Source: Microvirga sp. VF16 (GTDB lineage: Bacteria > Pseudomonadota > Alphaproteobacteria > Rhizobiales > Beijerinckiaceae). From it: DNA of 64,000 bases. Location: positions 3,755,501 to 3,819,500 of the forward strand of contig NZ_CP069354.1 of assembly GCF_016864375.1 (NCBI RefSeq). The letters are read 5' to 3'. The notes under the pieces are model-generated. The model ran no database searches, was not told the DNA's origin, and was given only the letters and a program-made list of their open reading frames with translations. Each line of letters opens with the position of its first letter. Positions within the stretch are counted from its first letter, which is position 1. Below are positions 1-8,989 of this stretch, in pieces. Made by a program: the position numbers and the translations under genes.

Positions 1-197
1 TGCTGCTGATCCCGGTCGCTGCGGGCGTGCTCTATCCTGTCGATGGCACTCTGCTCTCGCCGATCTTTGCGGCCGGCGCCATGGCGCTCTCCAGCGTCTT
101 CGTTCTCGGCAATGCCTTACGCCTGCGCCGCTTCAAGGCCCCCATCGCATCGGCGCAGGCCGTCACTCACTCTCAGACCGTCGAAGGTGTCGCATGA
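1..197 (+). CDS. copA: Copper-translocating P-type ATPase, C-terminal fragment
   Basis: This is the last 64 codons of a gene that enters from the left edge; the reading frame starts at base 3. The visible protein has two hydrophobic stretches, and the string MALSSVFVLGNALRLRRF is the conserved last transmembrane helix and following basic tail of CopA-type Cu+ exporters. Such pumps move Cu+ out of the cytoplasm using ATP. The stop codon overlaps the start of cueR (ATGA), so the two are translationally coupled. The phosphorylation and metal-binding domains lie outside the window, so metal specificity rests on the C-terminal signature and the cueR neighbour. Confidence 0.85.
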   Translation, partial: LLIPVAAGVLYPVDGTLLSPIFAAGAMALSSVFVLGNALRLRRFKAPIASAQAVTHSQTVEGVA

Positions 198-649
198 ATA
201 TCGGACAGGCAGCCACGGCCTCTGGCGTTTCGGCCAAGATGATCCGCTATTACGAATCCATCGGACTGATCCCGAAGACAGTGCGCACGGAATCCGGATA
301 CCGGGTCTATTCGGATTATGATGTGCATACCCTGCGCTTCATCCGTCGCTCGCGGGACCTCGGCTTCTCGGTCGAGCAAATCGCGGATCTCGTGTCGCTC
401 TGGCAGGATCGCGAGCGCGCAAGCAAGGATGTGAAAGCCATCGCGCTCGAACATGTCGGCGTGCTCGAGCGCAAGATCAGGGAATTGCAGGAGATGGCTT
501 CGACTCTGAAGCATCTCGCCAGGAATTGTCATGGCGACGCGCGCCCGCATTGCCCGATCATTGAGGAACTGGCAAGCGACGGCGCTGAACCTCTCACTGT
601 CAAACCGGATGCGAAGTTCGGCGCACTGGGAAAGGCTTTGGCGCGTTAA
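194..649 (+). CDS. cueR: Cu(I)-responsive MerR-family regulator CueR
   Basis: A 151-residue MerR-family activator. The N-terminal winged HTH (residues 1-70) has the typical MNIGQAA start and MIRYYE motif. A long dimerisation helix follows (about 75-108), then a metal-binding loop with Cys112 and Cys120 separated by seven residues. That spacing and numbering match the Cu(I) ligands of Escherichia coli CueR and argue against a zinc or mercury sensor. It overlaps the upstream copA by 4 nt, so sensor and pump are co-transcribed. The CueR operator would normally lie in the copA promoter, outside the window. Confidence 0.93.
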   Translation: MNIGQAATASGVSAKMIRYYESIGLIPKTVRTESGYRVYSDYDVHTLRFIRRSRDLGFSVEQIADLVSLWQDRERASKDVKAIALEHVGVLERKIRELQEMASTLKHLARNCHGDARPHCPIIEELASDGAEPLTVKPDAKFGALGKALAR

Positions 650-671
650 ACAATAAGCGAGTGGCGGCCCT

Positions 672-1250
672 TCAAGCCGCCATCTCGACCTCGCGGCCAC
701 GGCCGAGATCGTGCATCAGCTGCACGTAGTTCGGCATGCGCTGGATCTGACGACCATAATGCCGCCTCAGCGCCTCGATGAGACGGCCGTTGCGCGACAG
801 GAGTTCGTCCGCGAAGTCGATCATGAGAGAGTTTGGCCAGGCCTGGGGCCGGATCTTCGCCAGCCGCTCGAACAACCTGTCCTCACTTTCATCCGGATTG
901 GCCTGCGCCATGAGGGTTAGCATCGCGGCGGTCGAACGCGAGACGCCCATATGGCAATGGACGAGCAGGTGCCCCTCCGCGTACTCGGTCCGTCCCTCTG
1001 CCACCTCATCCCCGAAGCGAAGGACGGCCTCCACGTCCTTTGGCGCGGGCAGGATCATGCCTGGGATCGGGTGGATGATATCATGAAAGCGCAGGATCGT
1101 TCTGTGATGGGGGTTGTATGCTCCGAACGCTTCCGGATCGGGATGATCCGGGTCGAGAATCGAGAGAACGTGGGTCACGGACCGCTCACACTGATCCGGC
1201 AGTTCCGAGATGCCGCAGATCGTGAGCATTTGAATGGGTACGCGTTGCAT
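672..1250 (-). CDS. Dual-specificity / tyrosine phosphatase-like protein
   Basis: A 192-residue soluble protein with the cysteine phosphatase signature HCHMGVSRS. Cys99 is the nucleophile and Arg105 the phosphate-binding arginine, giving the C-x5-R P-loop. A histidine just before the cysteine and a serine after the arginine also fit the family. The Asp at about residue 57 in FHDI is a plausible general acid. Alphaproteobacteria carry stand-alone proteins of this kind annotated as protein tyrosine phosphatases. The substrate is unknown. It is convergent with cueR and stands alone. A shorter start at Met8 is possible; neither start has a clear ribosome binding site. Confidence 0.8.
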   Translation of the reverse strand: MQRVPIQMLTICGISELPDQCERSVTHVLSILDPDHPDPEAFGAYNPHHRTILRFHDIIHPIPGMILPAPKDVEAVLRFGDEVAEGRTEYAEGHLLVHCHMGVSRSTAAMLTLMAQANPDESEDRLFERLAKIRPQAWPNSLMIDFADELLSRNGRLIEALRRHYGRQIQRMPNYVQLMHDLGRGREVEMAA

Positions 1251-1509
1251 GAAAAACCGCTCGTTCGCAGCTGAAGTGAGACATGAACCTTAACGCCCCT
1301 CACCAAACAGTTAACTCACTTCTAACTGATTGGATCGACACGTTCAAAATACTGTGTCTTGCAAACCACACTGGACCTTTGCCACATTTCTGCCATGCGA
1401 GATCCACCTTGTCGTCACCGCCGGGGCTATGTCTCTTCGAGAGTAATGCCGTCGCTCCTAAACGTCGGCGAATGAAGCCAAAAACCAGAAACTACAGGTC
1501 ACCCCACTG

Positions 1510-2241
1510 ATGTTTGCTGCACCGGCCCCGAGCCTGCCCTCGTTGCGAAACGTACTTCGCTTCTCCACGCTTCTTCTTCCGATGGCCTTGGCGGCCTGTG
1601 TCTCGACACAAGCGCCTCCGCAGCAAGCCTTACGCCGCATCGATCCCGCCTATGCTGCCATGTACGGAGCCCGTCCGGACGAGGCACATCCGCTGCCGGC
1701 CACCGACATCTCCGAGGTCGATCCGCGCTTCCTGCGCCGCGAGGTCGCCTATTATGGCCGCGAGGAGCCCGGCACCATCGTAGTCGACACCGCCTCCCGC
1801 TATCTCTATCTCGTGCGTGAAGGCGGTCGGGCCATCCGCTATGGCATCGGCGTCGGCAAGGAAGGCCTGGCCTGGGGTGGTCGCGCCCGCGTCGGCCGCA
1901 AGGCCACGTGGCCGAACTGGACGCCCACCGCTGCGATGATCCGGCGCGAGCCCGAGCGCAATGCCAAGTGGGCCAGCGGCATGCAGGGCGGCCTGGACAA
2001 TCCTCTCGGCGCGCGCGCCCTGTATCTCTATGACGGCGGTCGCGATACCATGTACCGCATTCACGGCACCACCGAGCCCTGGTCGATCGGCCAATCGGTA
2101 TCGAGCGGCTGCATCCGCCTGTTCAATCAGGACATCATCGACCTTCATAGCCGTGTGCCGGTCGGTTCACCCGTGGTCGTGCTCCAGGGACAGCGCCTGT
2201 TCGACGTGGAGGATGAAATGCGGGTGTCCGCAGCCTACTGA
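1510..2241 (+). CDS. L,D-transpeptidase (YkuD domain) lipoprotein
   Basis: A 243-residue exported enzyme. Residues 13-30 form a signal sequence ending in the lipobox LAAC (Cys30), so it should be an outer-membrane lipoprotein. The YkuD domain begins near residue 90 (GTIVVDTASRYLYLV). It ends with the catalytic block HGTTEPWSIG...SSGCIRL, in which Cys is the acyl-enzyme nucleophile and His and Arg assist. These enzymes form 3-3 peptidoglycan cross-links or attach proteins to the wall. The canonical S-x-G-C-x-R is intact, so it is probably active. It is monocistronic, with about 260 bp of non-coding DNA upstream. Confidence 0.92.
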   Translation: MFAAPAPSLPSLRNVLRFSTLLLPMALAACVSTQAPPQQALRRIDPAYAAMYGARPDEAHPLPATDISEVDPRFLRREVAYYGREEPGTIVVDTASRYLYLVREGGRAIRYGIGVGKEGLAWGGRARVGRKATWPNWTPTAAMIRREPERNAKWASGMQGGLDNPLGARALYLYDGGRDTMYRIHGTTEPWSIGQSVSSGCIRLFNQDIIDLHSRVPVGSPVVVLQGQRLFDVEDEMRVSAAY

Positions 2242-2347
2242 CGGTATTTGCATAAGTTCAAAGGGGTTGATCATCTGGCCGGCCCTTTTTCTTTTGTCCC
2301 TGCCAGGCTTGATATAAAATCGGCCAGTCTCTGCTGGAGGCATGGTC

Positions 2348-2551
2348 ATGACCGTAGAACGTGCGATCCTTCTGACCGTCGGCGGGCTCATCATCGTCAG
2401 TGTCCTGCTCGCCGTTACCGTCAACATCAACTGGCTCTGGCTCACCGGACTCCTGGGCGCCCATCTGGTACAGGCATCCTTCACGGGACTATGCCCGGTC
2501 GTGATGGTGTTCAAGCGCATGGGGCTGCCGAGCAAACCCGGCTTCACCTGA
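2348..2551 (+). CDS. Small DUF2892-type inner membrane protein
   Basis: A 67-residue protein with two closely spaced hydrophobic segments (about residues 6-26 and 30-52). The ending VVMVFKRMGLPSKPGF resembles DUF2892 (YgaP-type transmembrane) proteins. The start at 2348 is preferred over the ATG at 2342 because GGAGG lies at 2336-2340, seven bases upstream. No enzymatic domain is attached. The function is unknown; in other bacteria this domain is often found alone or fused to rhodanese. Confidence 0.7.
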   Translation: MTVERAILLTVGGLIIVSVLLAVTVNINWLWLTGLLGAHLVQASFTGLCPVVMVFKRMGLPSKPGFT

Positions 2552-2636
2552 TCTACACGCCAGCACTGCCCTCCCCTGGAGGCATTGCCAAGCTGTCCTA
2601 TGAATCAATATCCATGAGGCTTGCGAAGGACCGCTC

Positions 2637-3020
2637 ATGGACGATTGGTATTTTTTGGCGCTCAAAGTGACGACACGCGCCATCGAGGTCGGCGGGATCG
2701 CCATCATCGTCCTCGGAATCCTCGGATCGAGCGTTGCGGTCCTCTGGCAGATCTTGCACGGGCACTCCGGATCGACCGCCTTCAACCTCTATCGCTCGAA
2801 TGTCGGGCGCGCCATTCTGCTCGGCCTCGAATTCCTCGTCGCGGCCGACATCATCAACACGGTAGCCATCGAGCCGACCCTTCAGAGCCTCCTCATCCTC
2901 GGCGGCATCGTCCTCATCCGAACCTTCCTCAGCTTCTCGCTCGAAGTCGAAATCGAAGGGCGCTGGCCCTGGGACCGGCACAAGGGCGAAAGCGGCAGCT
3001 CATCACGACAAACGGCTTGA
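2637..3020 (+). CDS. DUF1622 family membrane protein
   Basis: A 127-residue protein with three predicted membrane helices (about residues 17-40, 58-76 and 83-102) and a polar C-terminus. Features typical of DUF1622 are the N-terminal IEVGGIAIIVLG segment, the RSNVGRAILLGLEFLVAADII segment and the LSFSLEVEIEGRWPW end. A good Shine-Dalgarno (AAGGA) stands six bases before the start. Its 3' end overlaps the convergent methyltransferase gene by 18 bp. No biochemical function is established for the family. Confidence 0.85.
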   Translation: MDDWYFLALKVTTRAIEVGGIAIIVLGILGSSVAVLWQILHGHSGSTAFNLYRSNVGRAILLGLEFLVAADIINTVAIEPTLQSLLILGGIVLIRTFLSFSLEVEIEGRWPWDRHKGESGSSSRQTA

Positions 3021-3962
3021 CGTCGGCACGCAGGCCTCGCAGATCGCCGCGATGTGGCGGTGATCAGTGCCGCAGCATCCGCCGAGCACGGCGAGCTGCG
3101 TCATGCGCTCACGCAGGCCCCGGTAGCGTCGAGCAAGATCGTCGGGATCGCCTGGATCGAGTTCCGTGGATTCGTCGAGTTCCGCATGGCTCTTTGTTGA
3201 TGCATTGGCGCGAAGTCCGCGGATACGCCGGGTCCATTCGTCCCTCTCGGACAAAATGCCGTCGAAGTGGGTCGGGTGCGCGCAGTTGATCATATAATAG
3301 GCCGGAATATGACCTGTCTCGCGATCCGTCCGCTCGATGGCGGATTGGAGCGTCTCGCCGGAAGCCAGCTTGCCGTCCGTCTCCACCGTGAACGAGATCA
3401 CCACCGGCAAGCCGAGAGCCTCTGCCGCCCGCGCGATGCCGATGGCTTCTTCCGCATAGTTCATGGTGACGGCGCTCACCATGTCCGCTCCGCCCTCGCG
3501 AAAGGCTTCGACCTGCGGCGCATGGTAGGCCTGCGCCTCCTCTGCCGACATCTGCGCATCGGCCCTGTAGCCGTCGCCGCGGGGACCGATGGCGCCATTG
3601 ATGAGGACACGTTCATTGTTGTCTGAGAGCCTATCGCGAAGGCTGGATGCCCAGCGTACAGCCTCTCGGTTCACATCTGCGAGATCTTCGGGTGAGACGT
3701 CGAGCTTCGCAGCCCAGTCCGTATTGGCCCGCCATGTGGGCGTGTCGAGGATGAAGCCCACATCCCGTTCGATAGCGGTGCGGATATAAGGCTCGAAATA
3801 GCGTTCGAGCTTGGCCCTCCCCTCCTTGCTGCGCAGAAGCGGAAACGCCGCGAAGCAGGGAAGGTCCATGCCTTCGAGAAAGACGAGCGTCGTCTCGAGG
3901 CCGCCATCGGTCAGAAAGATCGCCTCGTTCGAGGGTGGAAAGACAAATCGGCCGCCGGTCAT
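3003..3962 (-). CDS. Homocysteine S-methyltransferase family protein
   Basis: A 319-residue TIM-barrel protein starting with LTDGGLETTLVFLEG, as in the family. The three zinc-binding cysteines are present: one in the INCAHP motif and two adjacent in GGCCGTD near the C-terminus. Family members transfer a methyl group from S-methylmethionine or a similar donor to homocysteine. The exact donor cannot be read from sequence. The start at 3962 (MTGGRFVF) is chosen because the upstream in-frame extension is Arg-rich and lacks family similarity. The gene is monocistronic and convergent with the DUF1622 gene. Confidence 0.85.
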   Translation of the reverse strand: MTGGRFVFPPSNEAIFLTDGGLETTLVFLEGMDLPCFAAFPLLRSKEGRAKLERYFEPYIRTAIERDVGFILDTPTWRANTDWAAKLDVSPEDLADVNREAVRWASSLRDRLSDNNERVLINGAIGPRGDGYRADAQMSAEEAQAYHAPQVEAFREGGADMVSAVTMNYAEEAIGIARAAEALGLPVVISFTVETDGKLASGETLQSAIERTDRETGHIPAYYMINCAHPTHFDGILSERDEWTRRIRGLRANASTKSHAELDESTELDPGDPDDLARRYRGLRERMTQLAVLGGCCGTDHRHIAAICEACVPTSSRLS

Positions 3963-4314
3963 GAATGCGACTCCCGCATCATGCGCCCCCGCCCGTCCGT
4001 TCCCTTTTAGGCCGTCACGGCGCACTCGACGGTGCTCCGGCACACATCGAAACCGTGGAAGCAATCCAAGCAGTTGACTATACGGAACAGAGTCACTAGG
4101 AACTTCCTCCCGGCCCGCCAGCCGCCGCCACTCTTCCAGTGTCCGTCGGCTCTCATTCCTGCCTTTTCCTACCGCTCCAGCCCTGTGGTTGGCGCGCCCT
4201 GTCGCTCAAGCACAAAAAGCGACGGCCTTTCAGGCAGATGTTTTTTCGAAACCTCGAGCAGCACTTTCAAAGCAGACACAGACGCTGCAACGGCTGCCCT
4301 CCGGCGATACGACC

Positions 4315-5160
4315 ATGACAAGATTCGAAACGGGTCTGTTCCTCGACAGAATTCCCTATGTGAAAGCAGGCTCGGGCCCTGCCCCCATTATCGTCCTGAA
4401 TGGCGGTCAGGCCTTTGTCAGACGCCCGACGCCTGCCCGTGCCGAGAGGGACGCCAAGCGCATTGCGCGTCTGCTGCCCAAAGACCGGACAGTCTATGTG
4501 CTGGGCTACGATCCGGCACCTTCCGCCGATTATTGCATCAGGACAATCGTGCGGGATGTCGCGCAGATTCTGCGGGACGAGATCGGTCCAGCAACCGTCA
4601 TGGGCATCTCCTTCGGTGGCTTCGTGGCCGCGCGGCTCGCAGCGGATCACCCCGATCTCGTGAAGGGGCTGATCCTGATGGTCAGCGCGCATCGCTTCTC
4701 CTCAAGGGGACGCCGCAGCATCGATCGGCAGATCGACTATGCCTGGCAAGGCGACTTCGAAGGATTTCTCGACGAGTTCGGCCTCGTCTTCCGTCGCCCC
4801 TGGCTCAATTGGTTGATCCGCTGGCGGTTCAGGCAGGAGCGGCAGCGACTGCATGAGACGATGAACGATCCTGCCGTCATCGTCCGCGGCCTCAATGCCG
4901 TTGCAGGGGAGGATTTCGGCAGCGATCCGTCATGGCTGACACGCATCGCAGCGCCGACCCTGATCGTCGGTGCGACGCGCGACCCATTCTTCGATATCGC
5001 GGCTCTCGAAGAAACGGCCCGGCTCATTCCTTCGGCATACCTGCAACTGTTCAAGAACGAGACGCATATGCTTCCCGTCGAGCGGTCACGGGACGTGGCG
5101 AAGGTAGTTGCACGGTTTCTCCAGAAGCAACAATCGGCGAAGAACGGCGGCTCCCGTTAG
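4315..5160 (+). CDS. Alpha/beta hydrolase
   Basis: A 281-residue alpha/beta-hydrolase fold protein. It has an N-terminal strand leading to IIVLNGGQ (oxyanion region), the nucleophile elbow GISFGG with the catalytic serine, a late TLIVGATRDPFFD strand supplying the acid, and NETHMLPVE supplying the histidine. The cap region contains a Trp/Arg-rich helix (WLNWLIRWRFRQ). The substrate is not predictable. The start at 4315 is preferred because the in-frame extension upstream is low in family-like sequence. Its stop lies in the loop of a hairpin at 5145-5168. Confidence 0.8.
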   Translation: MTRFETGLFLDRIPYVKAGSGPAPIIVLNGGQAFVRRPTPARAERDAKRIARLLPKDRTVYVLGYDPAPSADYCIRTIVRDVAQILRDEIGPATVMGISFGGFVAARLAADHPDLVKGLILMVSAHRFSSRGRRSIDRQIDYAWQGDFEGFLDEFGLVFRRPWLNWLIRWRFRQERQRLHETMNDPAVIVRGLNAVAGEDFGSDPSWLTRIAAPTLIVGATRDPFFDIAALEETARLIPSAYLQLFKNETHMLPVERSRDVAKVVARFLQKQQSAKNGGSR

Positions 5161-5168
5161 AGCCGCCG
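5145..5168. terminator. Candidate bidirectional hairpin between convergent genes
   Basis: An 8-bp perfect GC-rich stem (5145-5152 with 5161-5168) and an 8-nt loop sit between the convergent hydrolase and tyrS genes. No strong T-tract follows on either strand, so termination efficiency is uncertain. Confidence 0.4.
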
Positions 5169-5183
5169 CTCCTGCTTCGTGTA

Positions 5184-6437
5184 TCAATCGCTCACATGAA
5201 CCAGCACATGCCGCTTCTTGCCGGCCGTCAGCTTTAAGGCGCCATCGGCAAGGTCCGCCATGCCGACTTGAGCATCCGCATGCTGCACGACATGTCCGTT
5301 GAGCCTTGCTCCACTATTCAGAACCAGACGGCGCGCCTCGCTCTTGGAGCTTGAAAGACCCGCAAGGACGAGAAGCTGCGCGACGGTGACGCCGGTTTCG
5401 AGATCGGACCGGGAGAGACCGATGCTCGGAAGCCCGGAGGCATTCTCTCCGTCCTCGAAGGCGCGGCGCGCGGTATCGGCGGCATCCCGTGCGGCCTCCT
5501 CTCCATGCGCGAGGCGGGTTGCCTCGTTGGCGAGAACGCGCTTTGCTTCATTGATCTCGGAGCCCTTCAACTGGCCGAGACGATGTACCTCGTCGAGCGG
5601 GAGTTCCGTGAAGAGGCGCAGGAAGCGGGCGACATCGTCATCCTCGGTGTTGCGCCAGAACTGCCAGAAATCGTAAGCACTGAGCTTCTCGGCATTGAGC
5701 CACACCGCGCCGCCGGCCGTCTTGCCCATCTTGGCCCCGGCAGAGGTGGTGAGCAACGGAGTCGTCAGCCCGAAGAGCTGGCGCTGGTCGATGCGGCGCG
5801 CAAGCTCGATGCCGTTGACGATGTTGCCCCACTGGTCCGAGCCGCCCATCTGCAGCACGCAAGCATGATGGCGCGACAGCTCCAGGAAGTCGAAGGCCTG
5901 AAGTACCATGTAGTTGAACTCAAGCAGCGTGAGCGGCTGCTCGCGCTCCAACCGCTGGCGCACGCTGTCGAAGCTCAGCATCCGGTTGATCGTGAAATGG
6001 GTGCCGAAATCGCGCAGGAATGGCAGGTAGCGTAAGGGATCGAGCCAGACGGCATTGTCCACCATCACCGCATCGGTCGGCCCGTCGCCGAAAGTGAGGT
6101 AACGGGAGAAGACCTGCTTCAGACCCGTGGCATTTTTGGCGATCTGCTCATCGTCGAGCAATGGTCGGCTCGCATCGCGGAAGCTCGGATCGCCGATCTG
6201 CGTGGTGCCGCCGCCAATGAGCACGACCGGCTTGTGGCCGCATTTCTGCAGCCAGCGCAAAGTCATGATCTGCACGAGGCTGCCCACATGCAGGCTGTCA
6301 GCCGTGGCATCGAAGCCGATGTAGGCCGCGACGGGACCGGCCGAGAGGCGCTCATCGAGGGTGTCTAGGTCCGTGCATTGGTGGATGAAGCCGCGCTCGG
6401 AAAGCGTCTTCAGGAAGTCTGATTTCGGGGTGCTCAT
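5184..6437 (-). CDS. tyrS: Tyrosyl-tRNA synthetase
   Basis: A 417-residue class I aminoacyl-tRNA synthetase charging tRNA-Tyr. The HIGH-type motif reads HVGS (in DSLHVGSL), the ATP loop equivalent of KMSKS reads KMGKT, and the tyrosine pocket residues are in YIGFDATADSLH and the MGGSDQWGN block. The C-terminal S4-like RNA-binding domain (about residues 350-417) is complete. The start at 6437 is supported by GGAGA eight bases upstream. It lies 208 bp downstream of purC on the same strand, with a strong hairpin between them. Confidence 0.96.
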   Translation of the reverse strand: MSTPKSDFLKTLSERGFIHQCTDLDTLDERLSAGPVAAYIGFDATADSLHVGSLVQIMTLRWLQKCGHKPVVLIGGGTTQIGDPSFRDASRPLLDDEQIAKNATGLKQVFSRYLTFGDGPTDAVMVDNAVWLDPLRYLPFLRDFGTHFTINRMLSFDSVRQRLEREQPLTLLEFNYMVLQAFDFLELSRHHACVLQMGGSDQWGNIVNGIELARRIDQRQLFGLTTPLLTTSAGAKMGKTAGGAVWLNAEKLSAYDFWQFWRNTEDDDVARFLRLFTELPLDEVHRLGQLKGSEINEAKRVLANEATRLAHGEEAARDAADTARRAFEDGENASGLPSIGLSRSDLETGVTVAQLLVLAGLSSSKSEARRLVLNSGARLNGHVVQHADAQVGMADLADGALKLTAGKKRHVLVHVSD

Positions 6438-6496
6438 CTTCTCGTCTCCTGGGGATTGGCGGGAGCCGCTGCCCGGAGACCTGATCACCAAATGAA

Positions 6497-6521
6497 GATG
6501 CCGCCGGAGAGCGGCGGCATC
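6497..6521 (-). terminator. Hairpin between purC and tyrS
   Basis: A perfect 10-bp GC-rich inverted repeat (6497-6506 with 6512-6521) with a 5-nt loop lies downstream of purC and 60 bp upstream of tyrS on the minus strand. On that strand it is followed by a modestly T-rich CTTCATTTGG. It may terminate purC or attenuate read-through into tyrS. No T-box elements are visible. Confidence 0.5.
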
Positions 6522-6644
6522 GAACGTCTGGTCGCAACCGAACGGAGCCGCCCTATGGGGACGGCGTAAAATAGTTCACGAAGCTGTAGCGACCGGTGAT
6601 CATGGGCGCAAAATACGGATATGAGGCCGGATCGTCAACCGGCT

Positions 6645-7619
6645 TCAAAAATACGCCTTCAAATTCCCCCTCACTCGCTCCAGCACCGGCACATCCTTCG
6701 GCGGCAACGCAAAGGTCTGGCCTGTGATGCGCTCGAAGGCGTCGATATAGACGCGCGAGGTCTCCAGCACGACATCCTGCGGGATTTCCGGAATCTCGTC
6801 CTTGTAGGGATCGCAGCGGGCGACGACCCAGGTGCGGATGAAATCCTTGTCGAAGCTCTCGGGCCTCTCGCCGGCTTCGAAGCGCTGCCGGTAGCTGTCC
6901 AGGAACCAGTAGCGGCTCGAGTCCGGCGTGTGGATCTCGTCGGCGATCATGATCTTCCCGCTCTCGTCGATGCCGAACTCGTATTTGGTGTCGACGAGGA
7001 TGAGACCTCGCTCGCGGGCCATCTCCCTGCCCTTCGCGAAGAGCGCGAGGGCGTAATCGGAGACCGTCTTCCACTGCTCAGGCGTGAGAAGTCCGCGCTC
7101 GACGATCTCCTGCGCGGTCAGGGGTTCGTCGTGGCCACCATCGAAGGCCTTGGTGGTCGGCGTGATGATGGTCTGCGGCAGCTTCTCGTTGTCGCGCATG
7201 CCGTCCGGCAGACTCATGCCATACATCTCGCGCTGGCCGGCTTTGTAGAGGGACAGAATCGACGTGCCGGTCGTGCCGGCGAGGTAATCGCGCACCACGA
7301 TCTCCACGGGGAGGATGGTGAGCCTGCGGCCGATGAGCACGTTCGGATCCGGATATTCGATCACGTGGTTGGGGCAGATATCCGCCGTCGCCTCGAACCA
7401 GAACTTGGCGGTCTGCGTCAGCACCTGGCCTTTCAGGGGAATGGCCGCCAGGTTGCGGTCGAAGGCGCTGATGCGGTCCGATGCGATGATGATGCGGCGT
7501 CCGTCCGGCAGGTCGTAATTGTCTCGCACCTTGCCGCGATAATGGTTCGGCAGTTCCGGGATGGTCGCATCTTCGAGGACGTAACCGGCATAGGCTCCAA
7601 GGGCTGCTTTATCGACCAT
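6645..7619 (-). CDS. purC: Phosphoribosylaminoimidazole-succinocarboxamide synthase
   Basis: A 324-residue SAICAR synthetase of the longer form of about 300 residues (bacterial short forms are about 240). It joins aspartate to CAIR in purine synthesis. Family blocks are visible in order: YRGKVRDNYDL, IIIASDRISAFDR, VEIVVRDYLAGTTGTS, LVDTKYEFGID and ADEIHTPDSSRYW. The start at ATG 7619 is likely (AGG about seven bases upstream); an in-frame GTG two codons earlier at 7625 is an alternative. Confidence 0.96.
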   Translation of the reverse strand: MVDKAALGAYAGYVLEDATIPELPNHYRGKVRDNYDLPDGRRIIIASDRISAFDRNLAAIPLKGQVLTQTAKFWFEATADICPNHVIEYPDPNVLIGRRLTILPVEIVVRDYLAGTTGTSILSLYKAGQREMYGMSLPDGMRDNEKLPQTIITPTTKAFDGGHDEPLTAQEIVERGLLTPEQWKTVSDYALALFAKGREMARERGLILVDTKYEFGIDESGKIMIADEIHTPDSSRYWFLDSYRQRFEAGERPESFDKDFIRTWVVARCDPYKDEIPEIPQDVVLETSRVYIDAFERITGQTFALPPKDVPVLERVRGNLKAYF

Positions 7620-7750
7620 GCTCACCTGCCAAGGATTTCGGGCGCCGCGCTCCCATAGCGCGCTGGCCGTGTTCTAGACCGAAATCCTCATCACGCTAGG
7701 CCCAAATCGGCAAAAAATAGCTCTTTCCACGAGCACAGCCGGCCGAAGCC

Positions 7751-8836
7751 TTATTGGGTCGCCCTGGCGTCTCGGCGATAGGTCGCGTTGAGGCCCGACA
7801 GGGTCACGGTGGTTTCGTAGCCCTGGGCGTCGACAATGGTCCATTGCTTGAGTGCATTGGCCCGGCTGTCGAAGCGCAGGGTGATCTTCGAGGTGCCGCC
7901 CAGAGTCGCGCTGTCGTCGAAACGGACCGTGACGATGCCGTCGCGTCCCACCTGCACGTCGCGTACCTTGGTGTCGCGGGACAGGTCGATATTGTCCTGG
8001 ACAAGGAATTTCAGAGGCGTCTGCCCGACGGGATAGACGTCGTTGGTGCCGAGCTTCTTGTCGCGGATCGCCACGTTGCGGCCGTCGGAGACCACCTCGA
8101 GGGTGCTCGGCGGGGCATAGGCGAAGTGGAACTGGCCCGGGCGGCGCATGGAGAGCGTGCCCTCGGCCTGCTGGCCATTCGGGTTCTTCTGCACGAAATA
8201 GGCCGACATCACATCGAGGCTGTTGAAATAGGCGTTGACCCGGTCGAGCGCCTCTTCGGGTGTGCGGGGTCCGGGCGGCGATGTCGGCGTCGGGGCGGTG
8301 GACGGCGCGGCGACGGAGGTCAGAGCGGGCGCCGCAGATTGAATCGGAGTGGATCGGGCAGGCTTCGGCGGCTCCGCCACCTTGGCCGGGGGCGGTGTGG
8401 CGGGTTTAGCCGGCTCGGCCGCCTGCACGGATGGCTCGGCCACGGGCTTCTGAGGCTCGGAGGCAGCTGGCTTGGCTTCCACCTTCTCGGAGGTCGGTGT
8501 GCGGGGCTGAGGCTCGGGCTTCGCTGCGGTTTGAGGCGCAGGCTGAGGCCGCGGCTGGGCTGCACGCTGCGGCGGCGTTTGAGGCTTCTGAACCGCCGCC
8601 GCTGGCTTAGGCGCCTGCTGCGGCTGCGCCTGAGCGCGCGGGGCCGCAGGCGGCTGGGGGACCGCCTGCGGTGCAGGCTGCTGCTGGGGAGCGTTGGTGG
8701 CAGGAGTCCCCGGCTTTTTGAAGATGCCGTCGAGGAAGCGCGTCAGAGGATCGGGGGGCTGCTGGGCAATGGCGGGAAAAGCGCATGAGAGAGCTAGAGC
8801 CAGACCGAGAATGCAACGCGAAGACAAATTGAGCAT
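7751..8836 (-). CDS. LolA-like outer-membrane lipoprotein carrier with long Pro/Ala/Gln linker
   Basis: A 361-residue exported protein. Residues 1-24 are a signal peptide ending FPAIAQ. Residues about 40-185 are a low-complexity Pro/Ala/Gln/Lys-rich stretch. The C-terminal part (about 190-350, from TPEEALDRVNAYFNSLDVMSAYFVQ) matches the LolA fold, with the GTLSMRRPGQFHFAY strand typical of it. LolA carries lipoproteins across the periplasm from LolCDE to LolB. The family is normally about 200 residues, so the linker is a marked extension, possibly letting the domain span the periplasm or peptidoglycan. An alternative start lies at 8863. Confidence 0.85.
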   Translation of the reverse strand: MLNLSSRCILGLALALSCAFPAIAQQPPDPLTRFLDGIFKKPGTPATNAPQQQPAPQAVPQPPAAPRAQAQPQQAPKPAAAVQKPQTPPQRAAQPRPQPAPQTAAKPEPQPRTPTSEKVEAKPAASEPQKPVAEPSVQAAEPAKPATPPPAKVAEPPKPARSTPIQSAAPALTSVAAPSTAPTPTSPPGPRTPEEALDRVNAYFNSLDVMSAYFVQKNPNGQQAEGTLSMRRPGQFHFAYAPPSTLEVVSDGRNVAIRDKKLGTNDVYPVGQTPLKFLVQDNIDLSRDTKVRDVQVGRDGIVTVRFDDSATLGGTSKITLRFDSRANALKQWTIVDAQGYETTVTLSGLNATYRRDARATQ

Positions 8837-8989
8837 GACGCCACTGCTAACCTGAGAAATCATCGATGCCTGTGCGCAAAAGCACGGCGCAGCAATGGTT
8901 TATGGCTTCGATAAGAGGCTGAATGAAGGCAGCACCCTGTAGGCGAAAGCGAGTCGCGTCCAGACAGATCGCACCCTATGTCGGGGATC

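Noticed and set aside
6522..6644. Short minus-strand frame after purC ending in FVNYFTPSP
   Set aside because: It is the tail of a shadow frame running through purC, without its own start signal.
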